In this document: piece after piece, positions 1 through 12,900 of the stretch
Numbering within the stretch: position 1 is the first letter of the stretch
Layout: every line of letters starts with the position of its first letter
NCBI GenBank assembly: GCA_023374025.1
Contig: SIJG01000021.1
Span: 521,675-585,674, forward strand
Source: Heterodera schachtii
Taxonomy: Eukaryota > Nematoda > Chromadorea > Rhabditida > Heteroderidae
Length of the DNA: 64,000 nt
Reading direction: 5' to 3'
Program-made: the position numbers and the translations under genes
Notes under the pieces: generated by a model
What the model was told of the DNA's origin: nothing
Database searches by the model: none
What the model saw: the letters and a program-made list of their open reading frames with translations, nothing else

Positions 1-311
1 AGGGGGGGGGAGGTTGATCAAATGATCGGGTTGATTAAGTCAAACACCAAACTAATCAAAAGAACAAACAAACTAATCAGAGAGATGAAGATGACCAGAA
101 AATGACCAAAATTATTAGTTGAGAGTGATCAACGATAAAAGAAAAGGATTAAGGAGAGGAGGAACTGCTGATTAACAGGCTAATCAGCGTGTTCAGATAA
201 ATAGCTACAATAGAGGAACTGAAACCTGCTGGGAAAATAAATATTAATTATACATATAAACCAATGATTTTTCAAGTTAAATTAATTTAAATCTGTTGCT
301 TTTGCAAGTAG

Positions 312-914
312 GACCCCCCAGCAAATTGGCTTTTCCCCGCGTGCCACGCCCTCCTTCATCCAACGACAACTTGACCAAGTACAACCGGCGCAGCATTTGC
401 TAGGCTTTATGTCGCCCGCCTCCGATGTGTCTGATCCGTTTGTGGGCGATCAACCACCAGCAGCGATGGCACCGCTCTTCCGGAACAAACTGCGCGGATT
501 GCGCTTAACGGAAGGCACTGACGCGGTATTGCAATGTTCCGTGGTCGGCGTTCCAAAGCCGAGAGTGAGTTGGGGGGATGTGGCGAGAGGAACAGATTCA
601 AAAAGATGAAACAGGCTCTCCCCGAGAATTAAAAACAGTAGCACAAAAGCAAAAAGTTCTCCTGGTTGGGGCAGAGGAAAATGGGCCTGCTGGACACAAT
701 ACGGCATGAATTACGAATTGGCATTACCAATGGCATGCCAATAAATCCTTTTTGCTTATTTCAGATCGGCTGGTTTAAAAATGGCCGTCCATTGGTGGCT
801 TCTCATCGCTGGCAAGCGCATTACAGCGGAACGATGGCACTGCTCAAAGTGTCGATGATGACGCCCGAGGACAGCGGAGAGTACACAATCATTGCGGAGA
901 ATTTGCATGGACAG
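312..914 (+). other. Kettin Ig module 1 (two exons)
   Basis: Exons 312-570 and about 765-914 join in frame. The first begins with a Pro/Gln-rich lead (TPQQIGFSPRATPSF), then the start of an Ig fold (LTEGTDAVLQCSVVGVPKPR). The second continues with IGWFKNGRPLV and PEDSGEYTIIAENLHGQ. The G strand (AHSSARIEV) is supplied by the next exon 3.6 kb downstream. The donor after PKPR is gtgagt. Confidence 0.85.
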
Positions 915-3900
915 GTGAGTGAAGCAAAAAAATGGAACAAAAACGATATAATTAAGCCAAATTAAATTATGAGCCCTTTCGGCACTTTCTGATCACTCCG
1001 ATTTGTCAGAATGAGTTAGTTTTTGATTGGTATATTTGGTAACATTTGAGATTCGTTCAAATTGTGTTTTTCGCCTTTTCTTTTGGGTCAATGGCAACTC
1101 ATACAAAAGTCAACTCATATTTTTGAAAATAATAAGCCTAAGCTTAGACCAAAGCAAGCCTAAGCCTTGGCCTAGCCTAAAGCTTAGGCCTAAGCCTAAA
1201 GTCTTGGCCTAACCTAAGCAATTGTACGAGTTGCCTTTTGTACGATTTGTTATGACATCTTTTCTTTCTCTTAGCAGTTCGTTATATCCGTCTCAAGAAA
1301 AAAAAGCCAATAAAATTTAGCTAAATTTTCTTTTCGTTTCCGTTTTTCTGATCAAAACCCTTGAAGACAAAGAATGAATGGGAATGGGCAACTGTCTCTG
1401 TTTTCTGCTAAGCTTTTAATGCTTTACCGTCTCCGATTTTGAGCGATTAATTGGCCCTTTGGATTTTCAAACCGAAAATCCGATCCGCCAATTGTCCTTT
1501 CCACTCCCACGGCCGTTGCCTTTGCACGTTTCAATTGCAAAAGGTGTGAAAATTTGACGATGTTTTTTAAAGCCAATTTAATTAACACAAAGACGCAACT
1601 TTTTTATTAGCATTTGATTCAGTGACTGTATCAGATTCATTTACTAATTAACATTTATCCGGTAATTAAGGGGCCATAAACAAAAAAATGGTTAATTGCC
1701 CTAATCAATCATCTCACAAAACTAATTAGAGATGAGAGAAACGAACGAATGCTGACTTACAAATTAGCACCTGCAGAATGAATGGATCAGCTCACTCATT
1801 TGGCACAAATGTTCTCTCCCAATATTTCCACCTTAAAATATAAAAATATTTTAGAAATATTCCGTCGTTCCTAATTGCTTGCGGATGGTTCAGTTGGTTG
1901 TCCCTCTGGTTTCCCTTTCCTTCTCTCTGTTTGTTCGCTTCCCATTGGCGTTACTCAATTTTTGTCTATTAAAAACAGACTGTGATGAGAGACTGGACCC
2001 TAGCGAGAATTGTGCGGACAAAAACATATATCCAGTCAATGCTGCCATCCTTCTGAGTCTGTTTTTGCCTTTATTGGCATTTTTGTTTTCAAATTAATTT
2101 GCTTTTTCTTTTCAAATTCCCTTGCCAATTAAATTCTCCCCCCCCCCCCTTGATCACTTCCTTTTCCCCTATCATTTCATTCACTGATCAATCTTTCGTT
2201 TGCCATTGATTGTTTTTCAGTTGATAGCATTTTCCTTTCATTCATTAGTTGACTTTTGAAGAGCATTTTCGGCTTTGCTTCCCTAATTTTGTTTATGCTT
2301 TTTGTCCGATGCTTTTCCTCCCTCTTTTGATGAGTTTTTCTCCTTCCCACTCATCAAACAAAACCAAACCCAATTGGTTCGTTTCTCTTCTTCAGTCAAT
2401 TTTTCGTTTCTCTTTTTTCTCATTGCCTTCTTTTTAAACCCTTTCTCTCCTCCAAAAATTCTCCTCAATGGTCGCGGCTTTTGCATAGAAAAACAACCAA
2501 AAAATGATCAACAAAATGAGACAATGCAATGAATTGAGGAATTTTTGGGAATTTGATCAGCCAAATTATCACTGATCGATCAACAATGCCTTTAGTGAAT
2601 CAATTTGCCAAATTTCTCTCACTTTATAAGGCTTCAGCGGCTAATCTCATTCTCAATGAAACGGGTCTCAGATATTTGGCCATCAATAAAAGAATGGATG
2701 ACTAACAAAAAGCAAGACAAAAAGGTCGGATTTGATGGGAAGGGGCGGCAAAGAAAACAAATGAACAAATGTTGACGGATGAAAGATTCGGTAGGATAAA
2801 TAAATAAATAAATAAATAAACAAAAAAATGAATGAATTTATTTGATTGGTTCATTGAGAAGACTTCGACCTGCTGAAAAGTTCTTTCTTTTTGTCCTTTC
2901 AGCTGAAGATTGATGCCTTTTTGTTCAATGCTTTTCACTTTTTCCGCTTTTCCCCATTGTTTAGGGCACCAATTGCCAATGGCGTCAAAAGTTTTCCTAT
3001 TTCCGCCTCAGGTGGCAAAAACAGCGGCGTTTTGGTCGCCCGTTTCGCTGCTTTGAACGCCCCCCCCCCCCCCTCCCCCCTCCCCTGGGGCTATGGCCAT
3101 ATAAATGGCAGAAGTTTAGGATTAGGTGGAAGGCAGAATCAATTCCTGGAACTGATGCCATTGAAATGATTTTAGGTTTAAATAATTGGATTAATTTGGA
3201 AAACTTTATCCCACCCCCGACTAAAAGCAATTTGAAAATATGGGATAAACGCCAAAATCCTCGACCATCCCACTTTTGACCCTCAAATGATCCGACCTCC
3301 CTTTTCTTATCCAGCAGAATACAATCCTTTCCTTTTCATTTGCAGGCTATTTACTTTGCTTTAGGTTTATTTAATTGCAGTCATTTTTAATCATCTTCCC
3401 AAAATGCCAGCATTTAAATTTCCCTCTCATTTTTTTTGTTGCATTTCGCCGTTTGTCTTCAATTTTAGATTCACTTTGTGCTCTCAACATTTCCATATGC
3501 TTCTTATTCCTCTGTTTCTTTAGCTTTCAAATGGCCAATTTGTGGTGGCCATCCCCAAACATTGGCTTTTGTCGAGCCGAACTCCTCAAAATGTGTGGGA
3601 AATGGGCAAATTGGAGAATGTGTTGTTAGGTGGACGAATTTAGCTGTTTTTCTCCGTTTTCCTCTCTCTTCTTTAGCTGTTTTTTGCTTTTCCTCTCGTT
3701 CTCTTCCTTTTGTCTTTTCTTTCCTTCCCACTCTCTTACTTTTATGCTCTCTTTTTCTTCGGTCATGGAAGACAAATGTTCGAGAGAGGAAGAGATGAGA
3801 TGAACGGGGGAGGAATATCTGCGGGATAAGCAAATCCGGACAGAAGACTCAACACATTCATTCATCCAAAGTGATCTGCTCCGTTTGTTGATCCTTCCTC

Positions 3901-6900
3901 ATCTCGCTGTCTTCTCCTCCGTTCTCTGCCTTTCTCTGTCTCTCTCTCTCGCAACTTTCTTTTGTTCCTTTTCACTATGTTTTCTCTGCTCCTTGTTCCT
4001 ATTCTCGAATGTTCAGGTCGGACCCGCTTTCTCTTTCCACTTTTCCGCTCTCCACCTTCCATATACTCTCTGCCTCTCGCCTTGCCCCACTGATCTGTCC
4101 CGAGAGTGGTGGTTCGGCCTCTCGGCCTGCCGATTACCCCAGCATCACCTCGGCTGCATTTATCCATGATGCTTTTGCCTCCCGTCCCATTTACCTTTGA
4201 AGCTTTTTGTCCAATTAGCCCCCCCCCCCCTCCTCCAAAGGCCCTTTTGCCTCTCTTTGTGTGGATCAGTGAACATCAATGCTGATCAGTTGATCAGTTC
4301 CCTCGGTGCCTTCCTTCTCCAATCGCACACAAACACACGCCACACACTCCCACGCTTTCCATGGGGACGGAAAATAAGAGAAAGCGAATGCGAAAAGAAA
4401 GATCGACCAAATAAATAAATTGACATTTTAATTAATATTTTTAATTTTTATTCTAATTTTGCATTTTTGGTGGGAATTGTTCGTTCTTTGCAATTTGTCA
4501 TTCGATTACAAAAGCATTAAAATTCGAATTTCGATGGATTGAATTGTTCATTTAAGGCGCACAGTTCGGCGCGTATTGAGGTCTATCCGCTACACAGTAC
4601 CCCACCGGTGCTCACACAATCATTTTCCTCGTCTTCCGACCCACACGTTCAGCAACAACAACAAGCTCAAGCAGTTCATCGACAACCACTGCCACACCAC
4701 GAGCAGAAGCAGCAGTTTCCGCAACAAACAGAAAAAGGCCAGGCATTTCAGCTCCATTCACCACCAAAAGAGCAATACCATCGCGAAGAGCGACACGTTC
4801 AGCCAACGCAACAAGAAGCTGTAGCTGAACAGCACCGAACCGCGCAGGAACACCAACGACAGCAGCAACAAGCGGTTCCTTCCCATTACCACCAGGCTCA
4901 ACCGCAGCAACAGCACAAAGCGTCACGTGAACATCCGCCGCAACCTCCGCCAAAGCCACCGCGTCAAATCCATCAGCAAGTACAAAGCGCTACAGAACAG
5001 CAGTCGGCACAACAACAACAACCGCAAAAGCAACCCGCAGAAGCGTACAGGCCACCGGATAATTACGTACAGCCAACGCAACAAGGGAATAAGCCGAGAC
5101 AGGGACAACCATCAGAAGAAGAAGCGACTCACAGACAAACCGCGCAACTTCAACCGAAAGTCGAATCCATCAGACGAACAGAGGCGAGACAGCAGCCATT
5201 TTTTGTTCGGGAGCAGCAGCAAACGACACCGATTCGAGAACAGAAGGTAAAGCGGCGGGAAATGTGAGCTAATTGAGCTGGGCACTGTTCAGTGGAACTT
5301 TGACCAACTTCTGCTCGACCCGCTTCTCTTTGGGGAAAATCGTCCGCAAATCCATCCGTACCTCCGACCGCCTGAACAGGCCGAATACTATCTGCAGGAA
5401 CAGCTAAGGAGACGCAGAATCAAAGAAATGGCACCGCCGCCGGTAAATGGGCAAAAAAGGGGGGAGTTTGTTTGAAAAATCCTTATAATATGTCGTTGTT
5501 AATTGCTAATTTATCTGAGCGAATTTACTAATTATTCCTGAGAATTTTCGGAAATTACTAAATTTATTATTAATTTTATTTTTTATTTTGAAGTAATTTT
5601 AAAAATAAAGGTCCAGAGAAATGGTCCGATGATGAATGGCAGTGCAAAGATGGCCAATGGCACAGCGCGCGGGCCGCCGCCGGCGGGAGTAAAGCCGCCA
5701 CAATTTTTGGAGATGCCAAAACCTGTGGCAGTTAAGCCGGGCGAAAAAGCAGTGTTCAAGGCAAATTCTAAGCCAAAATATAAAATTTTTAATTTAAATT
5801 TATTATTTAAATTGTCATAAAAATTGAATTCAGGCAAAAGCCACCGGACAGCCCGTGCCCGAATTGCAATGGATTTCGTTGAGTCAACCGCAACGAAAAT
5901 TGGCATCCGAATCGAAGAAGTTCCAAATTGCGGGCGGAAAGGACGGCCAGTCGCAGTTGAGCGTGCTGAACGTTCAGCAGGAGGACTTGGGCACGTACGC
6001 GTGCATCGCCAGCAACGCGGGCGGTTCCTTCCAAGTAAAATGGGGTCTAACTGAAGAAAAAGAGTGAAACGGAAAGTAATGAATAGGGCAAATCGGGGCC
6101 AAATCCAATCACTTTTAAAATTAGTAAAATACAACATGTTAAGGCCCAATTTGAGTTGGGATTCCCCGGCGGCGCTGCGGGCGCCGCCGCGACAAAAAGT
6201 GCCGCGGGCGGTGCCGGCGCGAATCGGCAAAAGTTTCAGTCGCCGGCTCCGGAGCAAAGGGAGCAAGTTGTGCTGAAGAGAGTGGACAGGACGAGACAAT
6301 TGTGAGTTATTGCAAATTTGAAAAAAGCCAAATTGGCACTTGCAGCACAAGTGCCAAACGGCCCCATTTGGAGGAGGAAAAAGAGACGGCGCCGTCACAA
6401 GCGGCGCCCGCCTTTAGCAGCCAATTGAGCAATCAGACGATGATGGAAGGCCAACACGCCATGCTTGACCTGAAGTTCACGCCAACCGACGACCCAAATT
6501 TGAAAGTGATTCGTCTGTTTTTTTCGATCCCTCCAATTTCCCTCCTCAAAAGGTCGCCTGGCTGCTCAACGGCAAACCGATCATTTCGACGCAGCGCGTG
6601 ACCACGCTGCACGACTTCGGCTACGCGGTGTTGGAGATCAACCCGGTGACAGTGTTTGACCACGGCGAGTACACTTGCGTGGCGGTAAACACAATGGGCG
6701 AAGTGAGTGGGGATGTTCAGCTTAATGAGAAAGAATATCATTATTTTTTGAACATTTAAATCATTAAAATAAAAAAATTAATTTTTTGAACATTTAAATC
6801 ATTAAAATAAAAATTAATATTAATTTATTGAACATTTAAATCATTAAAAAATTTTGTAACATTTAAATCATTAAAATAAAAATTAATATTAATTTATTGA

Positions 6901-9900
6901 ACATTTATAATATTAATTTATTGAACATTTAAATCATTAAAAAAAATAATATTAATTATTGAACATTTAAATCATTAAAATAAAAATTAATATTAATTTA
7001 TTGAACATTTAAATCATTAAAAAAAAATAATATTAATTATTGAACATTTAAATCATTAAAATAAAAATTAATATTAATTTATTGAACATTTAAATCATTA
7101 AAAAAATTTGTAACATTTAAATCATTAAAATAAAAATTAATATTAATTTATTGAACATTTATAATATTAATTTATTGAACATTTAAATCATTAAAAAAAA
7201 ATAATATTAATTATTGAACATTTAAATCATTAAAATAAAAATTAATATTAATTTATTGAACATTTAAATCATTAAAAAAAATAATATTAATTATTGAACA
7301 TTTAAATCATTAAAATAAAAATTAATATTAATTTATTGAACATTTAAATCATTAAAAAAATTTGTAACATTTAAATCATTAAAATAAAAATTAATATTAA
7401 TTTATTGAACATTTATAATATTAATTTATTGAACATTTAAATCATTAAAAAAAAATAATATTAATTATTGAACATTTAAATCATTAAAATAAAAATTAAT
7501 ATTAATTTATTGAACATTTATAATATTAATTTATTGAACATTTAAATCATTAAAAAAATTAATATTAATTATTGAACATTTAAATCATTAAAATAAAAAT
7601 TAATATTAATTTATTGAACATTTAAATCATTAAAAAAATTTTTAAATCATTAAAATAAAAATTAATATTAATTTATTGAACATTTAAATTAGGGTTAAGC
7701 CCCGACCCCGAGCCCCCCGGCCCCCGACCCGACCCGAGACGTTTTTTGGGCCGATCCCCCGACCCGACCCCCGACATGTCATCCCCCGAGGTCCCCGACC
7801 CCCGACTTTTTGCCCCCCGACCCCCCGACACTATTTCGGGGGATTGGGGACTCCGAGCGTTTTAAAAAATTTAAAGTTAATTCATCCACGAAGGCGGGAA
7901 ATATTGAAAATTTTTGAGATTTTGAACAAATTTTCTTAATAAAATTCATTAAAAATTACGAAAAACTTTCCGGTGGCGCCTATCGGCACCGCCGGCCCCC
8001 CAAAACCATGGTGCCGATCGGTAATTTTTCAAAATATGAACACCAAGGCCGAAAAATAAGATTTTAGGGTCAAAAATAATAACATTTAGCAACATTTTTC
8101 AAACCAGTAAATTTTTACAATTTATTTAATCAAAATGCTATCAGAATTTTTTGAAAATTAGAATTTATTTTGCTTGTTGGTATCCTTCGATAGCCCTAAG
8201 TGTCCTCTATTAGCCTGCAAAATTCGAAAAATCTCGTTAAGTTTCAAAAAAGTTATGGCCAGAAGAATTCATACAACCAGATTTTCCAACTTTTTTGGCC
8301 CAAACTTTTTTTAAATTTTAACGAAATTTTTTTAAATTTTGCAGGCTAATAGAGCATTTGAAGGGCTCTCGAATGATACCAAGATCGTTGGATTTGGTTG
8401 ACAAAGAAAAAACTTTGGTAGCATTTTTTACATAAAAATGGCCATTTTAAAGTTTTTTTTTCTCAAAAACCAGCGAAATAAAACATTATTCAGAAAAAAT
8501 TTAAAAAGTTTAGGTGAAGCCTGAAAATAAGAAAAATCTTAGAAATAAGGACATTTGCATTTTCTAAGATCTGGCCCCTCCAAGTAATGACAAATCTTAG
8601 AAATAAGGAATAAGGAAGGACACTTACGAACCCTGCTTAATGACATTATGCCATAAAATTTCAAAATTATACATATATTTAAGAAATCTGAACAATTTTC
8701 GTCGCTACCCCAAAATCAGAACATTCTCATAAATAAGAACTAATGGAAGCCCTGGTTTAAAGGCCAGCTTGGACTCACTCATGCTGGCGCTAACGAAATC
8801 AGATGATTAAAGTGAAAAAAGGAAGATTACGAGCATTTAAAAAGAAAAATTGTTTTTTTCGTTAAAAAATTTCGTTGATCACTACCCGACCGGGGTCCCC
8901 GACCCCCGACAATTAAGCTCCGCCCCGACCCGACCCCCGACATGTCGCCCCCCGAGGTCCCCGGCCCCCGACATTTTGCCCCCCGAGGGCTCGGGGCTTA
9001 ACCCTAATTTAAATCATTAAAAAAATTTTGTAACATTTAAATCATTAAAATAAAAATTAATATTAATTTATTGAACATTTATAATATTAATTTATTGAAC
9101 ATTTAAATCATTAAAAAAAATTAATATTAATTATTGAACATTTAAATCATTAAAATAAAAATTAATATTAATTTATTGAACATTTAAATCATTAAAAAAT
9201 TTTTAAATCATTAAAATAAAAATTAATATTAATTTATTGAACATTTAAATCATTAAAAAATTTTTTTAACATTTAAATCATTAAAATAAAAATTAATATT
9301 AATTTATTGAACATTTAAATCATTAAAATAAAAATTAATATTAAATTTTTGAACATTAAATCATTAAAAAAATTTTTTAACATTTAAATCATTAAAATAA
9401 AAATTAATATTAATTTATTGAACATTTAAATCATTAAAATAAAAATTAATATTAAATTTATGAACATTAAATCATTAAAAAAATTTTTTTAACATTTAAA
9501 TCATTAAAATAAAATAATATTAATTTTTTGAACATTAAATCATTAAAATAAAAATTAATATTAATTTATTGAACATTAAATCATTAAAATAAAAAATAAT
9601 ATTAATTTTTTGAACATTTAAATCATTAAAATAAAAATTAATATTAATTTTTTGAACATTTAAATCACTAAAATAAAAATTAATATTAATTTTTTGAATT
9701 AAATCATTAAAATAAAAATTAATATTAATTTATTGAACATTTAAATCATTAAAATAAAAAATAATATTAATTTTTTGAATATTTACCTATATAAATGATA
9801 GTGTAAAGAAGTCACATTTTTATTAAAAACAAAAAATATCATTACATTGAATAATTTTAAGTAATAAAACTTTGTGAAAATTATGCAAAAATTTTTCATC

Positions 9901-12900
9901 TAAAACAAATTTAAAATTATTTATTTTAATGGCTTTACTGTGAATAGAAAATTAGGAAAAAAGGATAGGAGCCGACCGGAGTTGAACCGGTGACCTATTG
10001 ATCTGCAGTCAATTGCTCTGCCACTGAGCTACGACTCCGATGAATTGGACATTCTCATTTTCCTCCTTCTTTCTTTAAAAAGCTCCTCTATATAAAAACT
10101 GGATTTTATGGTTAAAGGACGAAGAAAAGCAGAAAAGGGAACGATTTCCTTCTAATATGCAACTTATTTGTTAGCTGAGAAAAATAATGAATTATTTATT
10201 TATATTAAAAGGCATAAAATAAATAAATTAACGATAAAAAAAGAAAAATCAAATGGGTGGATATGAAAATAAAATTTTCTCCCATTTTTTTTATCAAAAA
10301 ATATTGTATAATTTAATTATTATTTTTTGCCATATAATTTTAATTATCCTTTCCCTCCTCCCCCAAGGCACGCCAATCGGCTTTCATCGAAGTGCTTAGT
10401 CATGTGCCGTCCCAGCCCTCGCCCGATCAAACGGTGCCGGATCGTCCCCGGGCTATTTTGGCACCGGGCAAAGATCGCCCCAACTTTCACATTGAATTGC
10501 GCTCCCAAGAGCTGTTTGTGGGGCAGCCGCTTCGTCTGGAGACAAAACTGACGCCGATCAACGACCCGTCAATGAAAGTCGCTTTCTTTCTGGACGGAAC
10601 GACCGTCCAATCGAGTGAGTGTCGACTGATCAGTGATTTAGCACAGATCAACCAAGAAAGACCATTTGAAGGTGACCGTGTGCAAGTCTTATACCAAAAC
10701 GGATTTGCATTGCTTTCAATCGCCGAAGTCACAGAACAGGACGCCGGCTATTATGTTTGTCAAGCCGAAAACGAAATTGGCAGTGCCGAAACATCCGCCA
10801 CTGTGGTGGTCGTGCCACGGACGGGCGACGGCAAGTTTTTGGCCGAAAGCGAAGTGTACGAGCACGACGTGGAAGACATGCGCGAGTTGCAGGTAAAGAA
10901 TTGTTAATTGTGAAAATTAAAAAACAAATTTTAATTTGATCAATTAATTAGCATGTAATTCCTTTAAGAGCATCAAAGAGGCCGAGGGAAAAATGTACGC
11001 CCCGCAATTTGTGCAAGCGCCACGCGACTTTAACTGCGAGGACGAGCTGGGCCAGTCGTACTTCGACGCGCGCATAAAGCCAACCAATGACCCGTCGCTG
11101 CGCGTCACTTGGCTTAAGGACGGACAACCGTTGCCAAATGCCAACCGTATTCAGCTGGTAATTAATAATTAAAAATATAATTAGCAATTACTTGCTTCTG
11201 CCCTTGCCCAGGTGAACAACTTCGGCTTCGTCTCCTTGACCATCCATCCGACTTACCCCGAGGACGCGGGCGTGTACAGCTGCATGCTGACCAACTCGCT
11301 GGGCCAGGCACAAGCGGACGCCAATCTGTCAACCATTTCCTCCGGGGACATTATGTCCGACCCATTGCATGCCGGCGCACTGCCGACAATCCAAGCGCAC
11401 GAGGAATACCAGGTAAAGTAGCGGAAGCAAAACAACCCGAGACTTATGGGCTTGACTTGGCTAGGACCTTTGAAGAGACTCAATTGCATTATAACGAGAC
11501 TCTCGAATTTGAACGAGATAAAAAATAAATATTAAAAAAAATATTTGAATAAATTTAGACATCTATCGATGATAATTCTTATATTTTAACTTTTCAGGTG
11601 CACATGGGCCCCATGTTTCAGCCTGAACGACCCGAGGAATTCCAAAGCGTAGAGCAGGTAGAGGAATGTTTAATTACATTACTAATTGCAAATTGGCTTT
11701 TTTTATTACACTTACATAAGTGCAATTTGTCCGCTTTTAGCCTCGGTTCGCGCGCCCTTTGGATGGCAAAGTTGAGGTCGAACAGGAACAGCCGGTGCAC
11801 TTCGAGTGCCGAGTTCAGCCTGCCAACGACGTGGTGAGAAGGGAAATGAAATGCGCATTAAACCTTAAAAATTATTTTGCCAGAAAATGGCCGTCCATTG
11901 GCTGTTCAATGGCCAACCGTTGTTCGCCGCCCACCGCTTCCGGCCAATGTTCGACTTTGGATACGTCGCGTTGGACATTTTGTACGCTTACCCCGAGGAC
12001 AGCGGCACGTACACTTGCGTGGCACAGAACGAACTTGGCGAAGTGGGCAATTGAAAAAAGAAGAAGATGAATTGCCTTTATTAATCCATTAAATATACCT
12101 TTCCAGGCTCAGACTTCGGTGGAATTGTCGGTGAAGCCGAAGGATACGCTTTACCAGGACCCGTTGCATCCGGAAGGCCTGGACCGGATCCAGGAGTTGG
12201 AACAGCCGAAGGACTTCAGTCTGCCCGAAGTGCCGGACAGGGAATGCGACAATCCGCCAAAGTTTCTCGGCAATTTGCAAGACATTGAATATGCGGTGAA
12301 CAAAGAATTGGCAAAATGATTTAATTGATTTTTAAATTGTTCAGGAGGGCGATGACCTGATCTTCGAGATTAAGCTGGTGCCGGTGAATGATCCGACTAT
12401 GAAAGTATGAAAATAAGAATATTTACAAAAAAAAAAACTGGGTTACCGTAATCATTCAGGTGGAATGGTTCATCAACGGCCAACCGTTGTTCAACAGTTC
12501 CCGCATCCATGCACAGAACGATTTCGGCTTCATCACTCTGTTCATCAAAGGAGTGATTCCGGAGGACGCTGGTCAATACGTTTTGAGGGCTACCAACGAA
12601 AAGGGACAGGTACCGTACTCAAATGGACTGGACTAAACGCAACGGCATACTGTATTTTGGGAATCATCACATAATACCGTAGCATTTTCATTGTTTTATC
12701 ATTCTGCAAAACTAAGGACAACAATAGAAAACACTAGTAGGAGAAGGAAAACTTGGCAAATCTGTGCCTTCATTCCCATGAGATACTTTGCCAATGTTTC
12801 AGGCGGAAAGTGCCTGCACTGTGAGCATTGTCGGCAAAGATGCCATTCTGTCGGCACCCCAACACGAACAGTCGCTGTCCAAAATTGAATACCTCGAGGG

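Noticed and set aside
7690..9006. An autonomous transposon with transposase
   Set aside because: No long reading frame on either strand between the TIRs.
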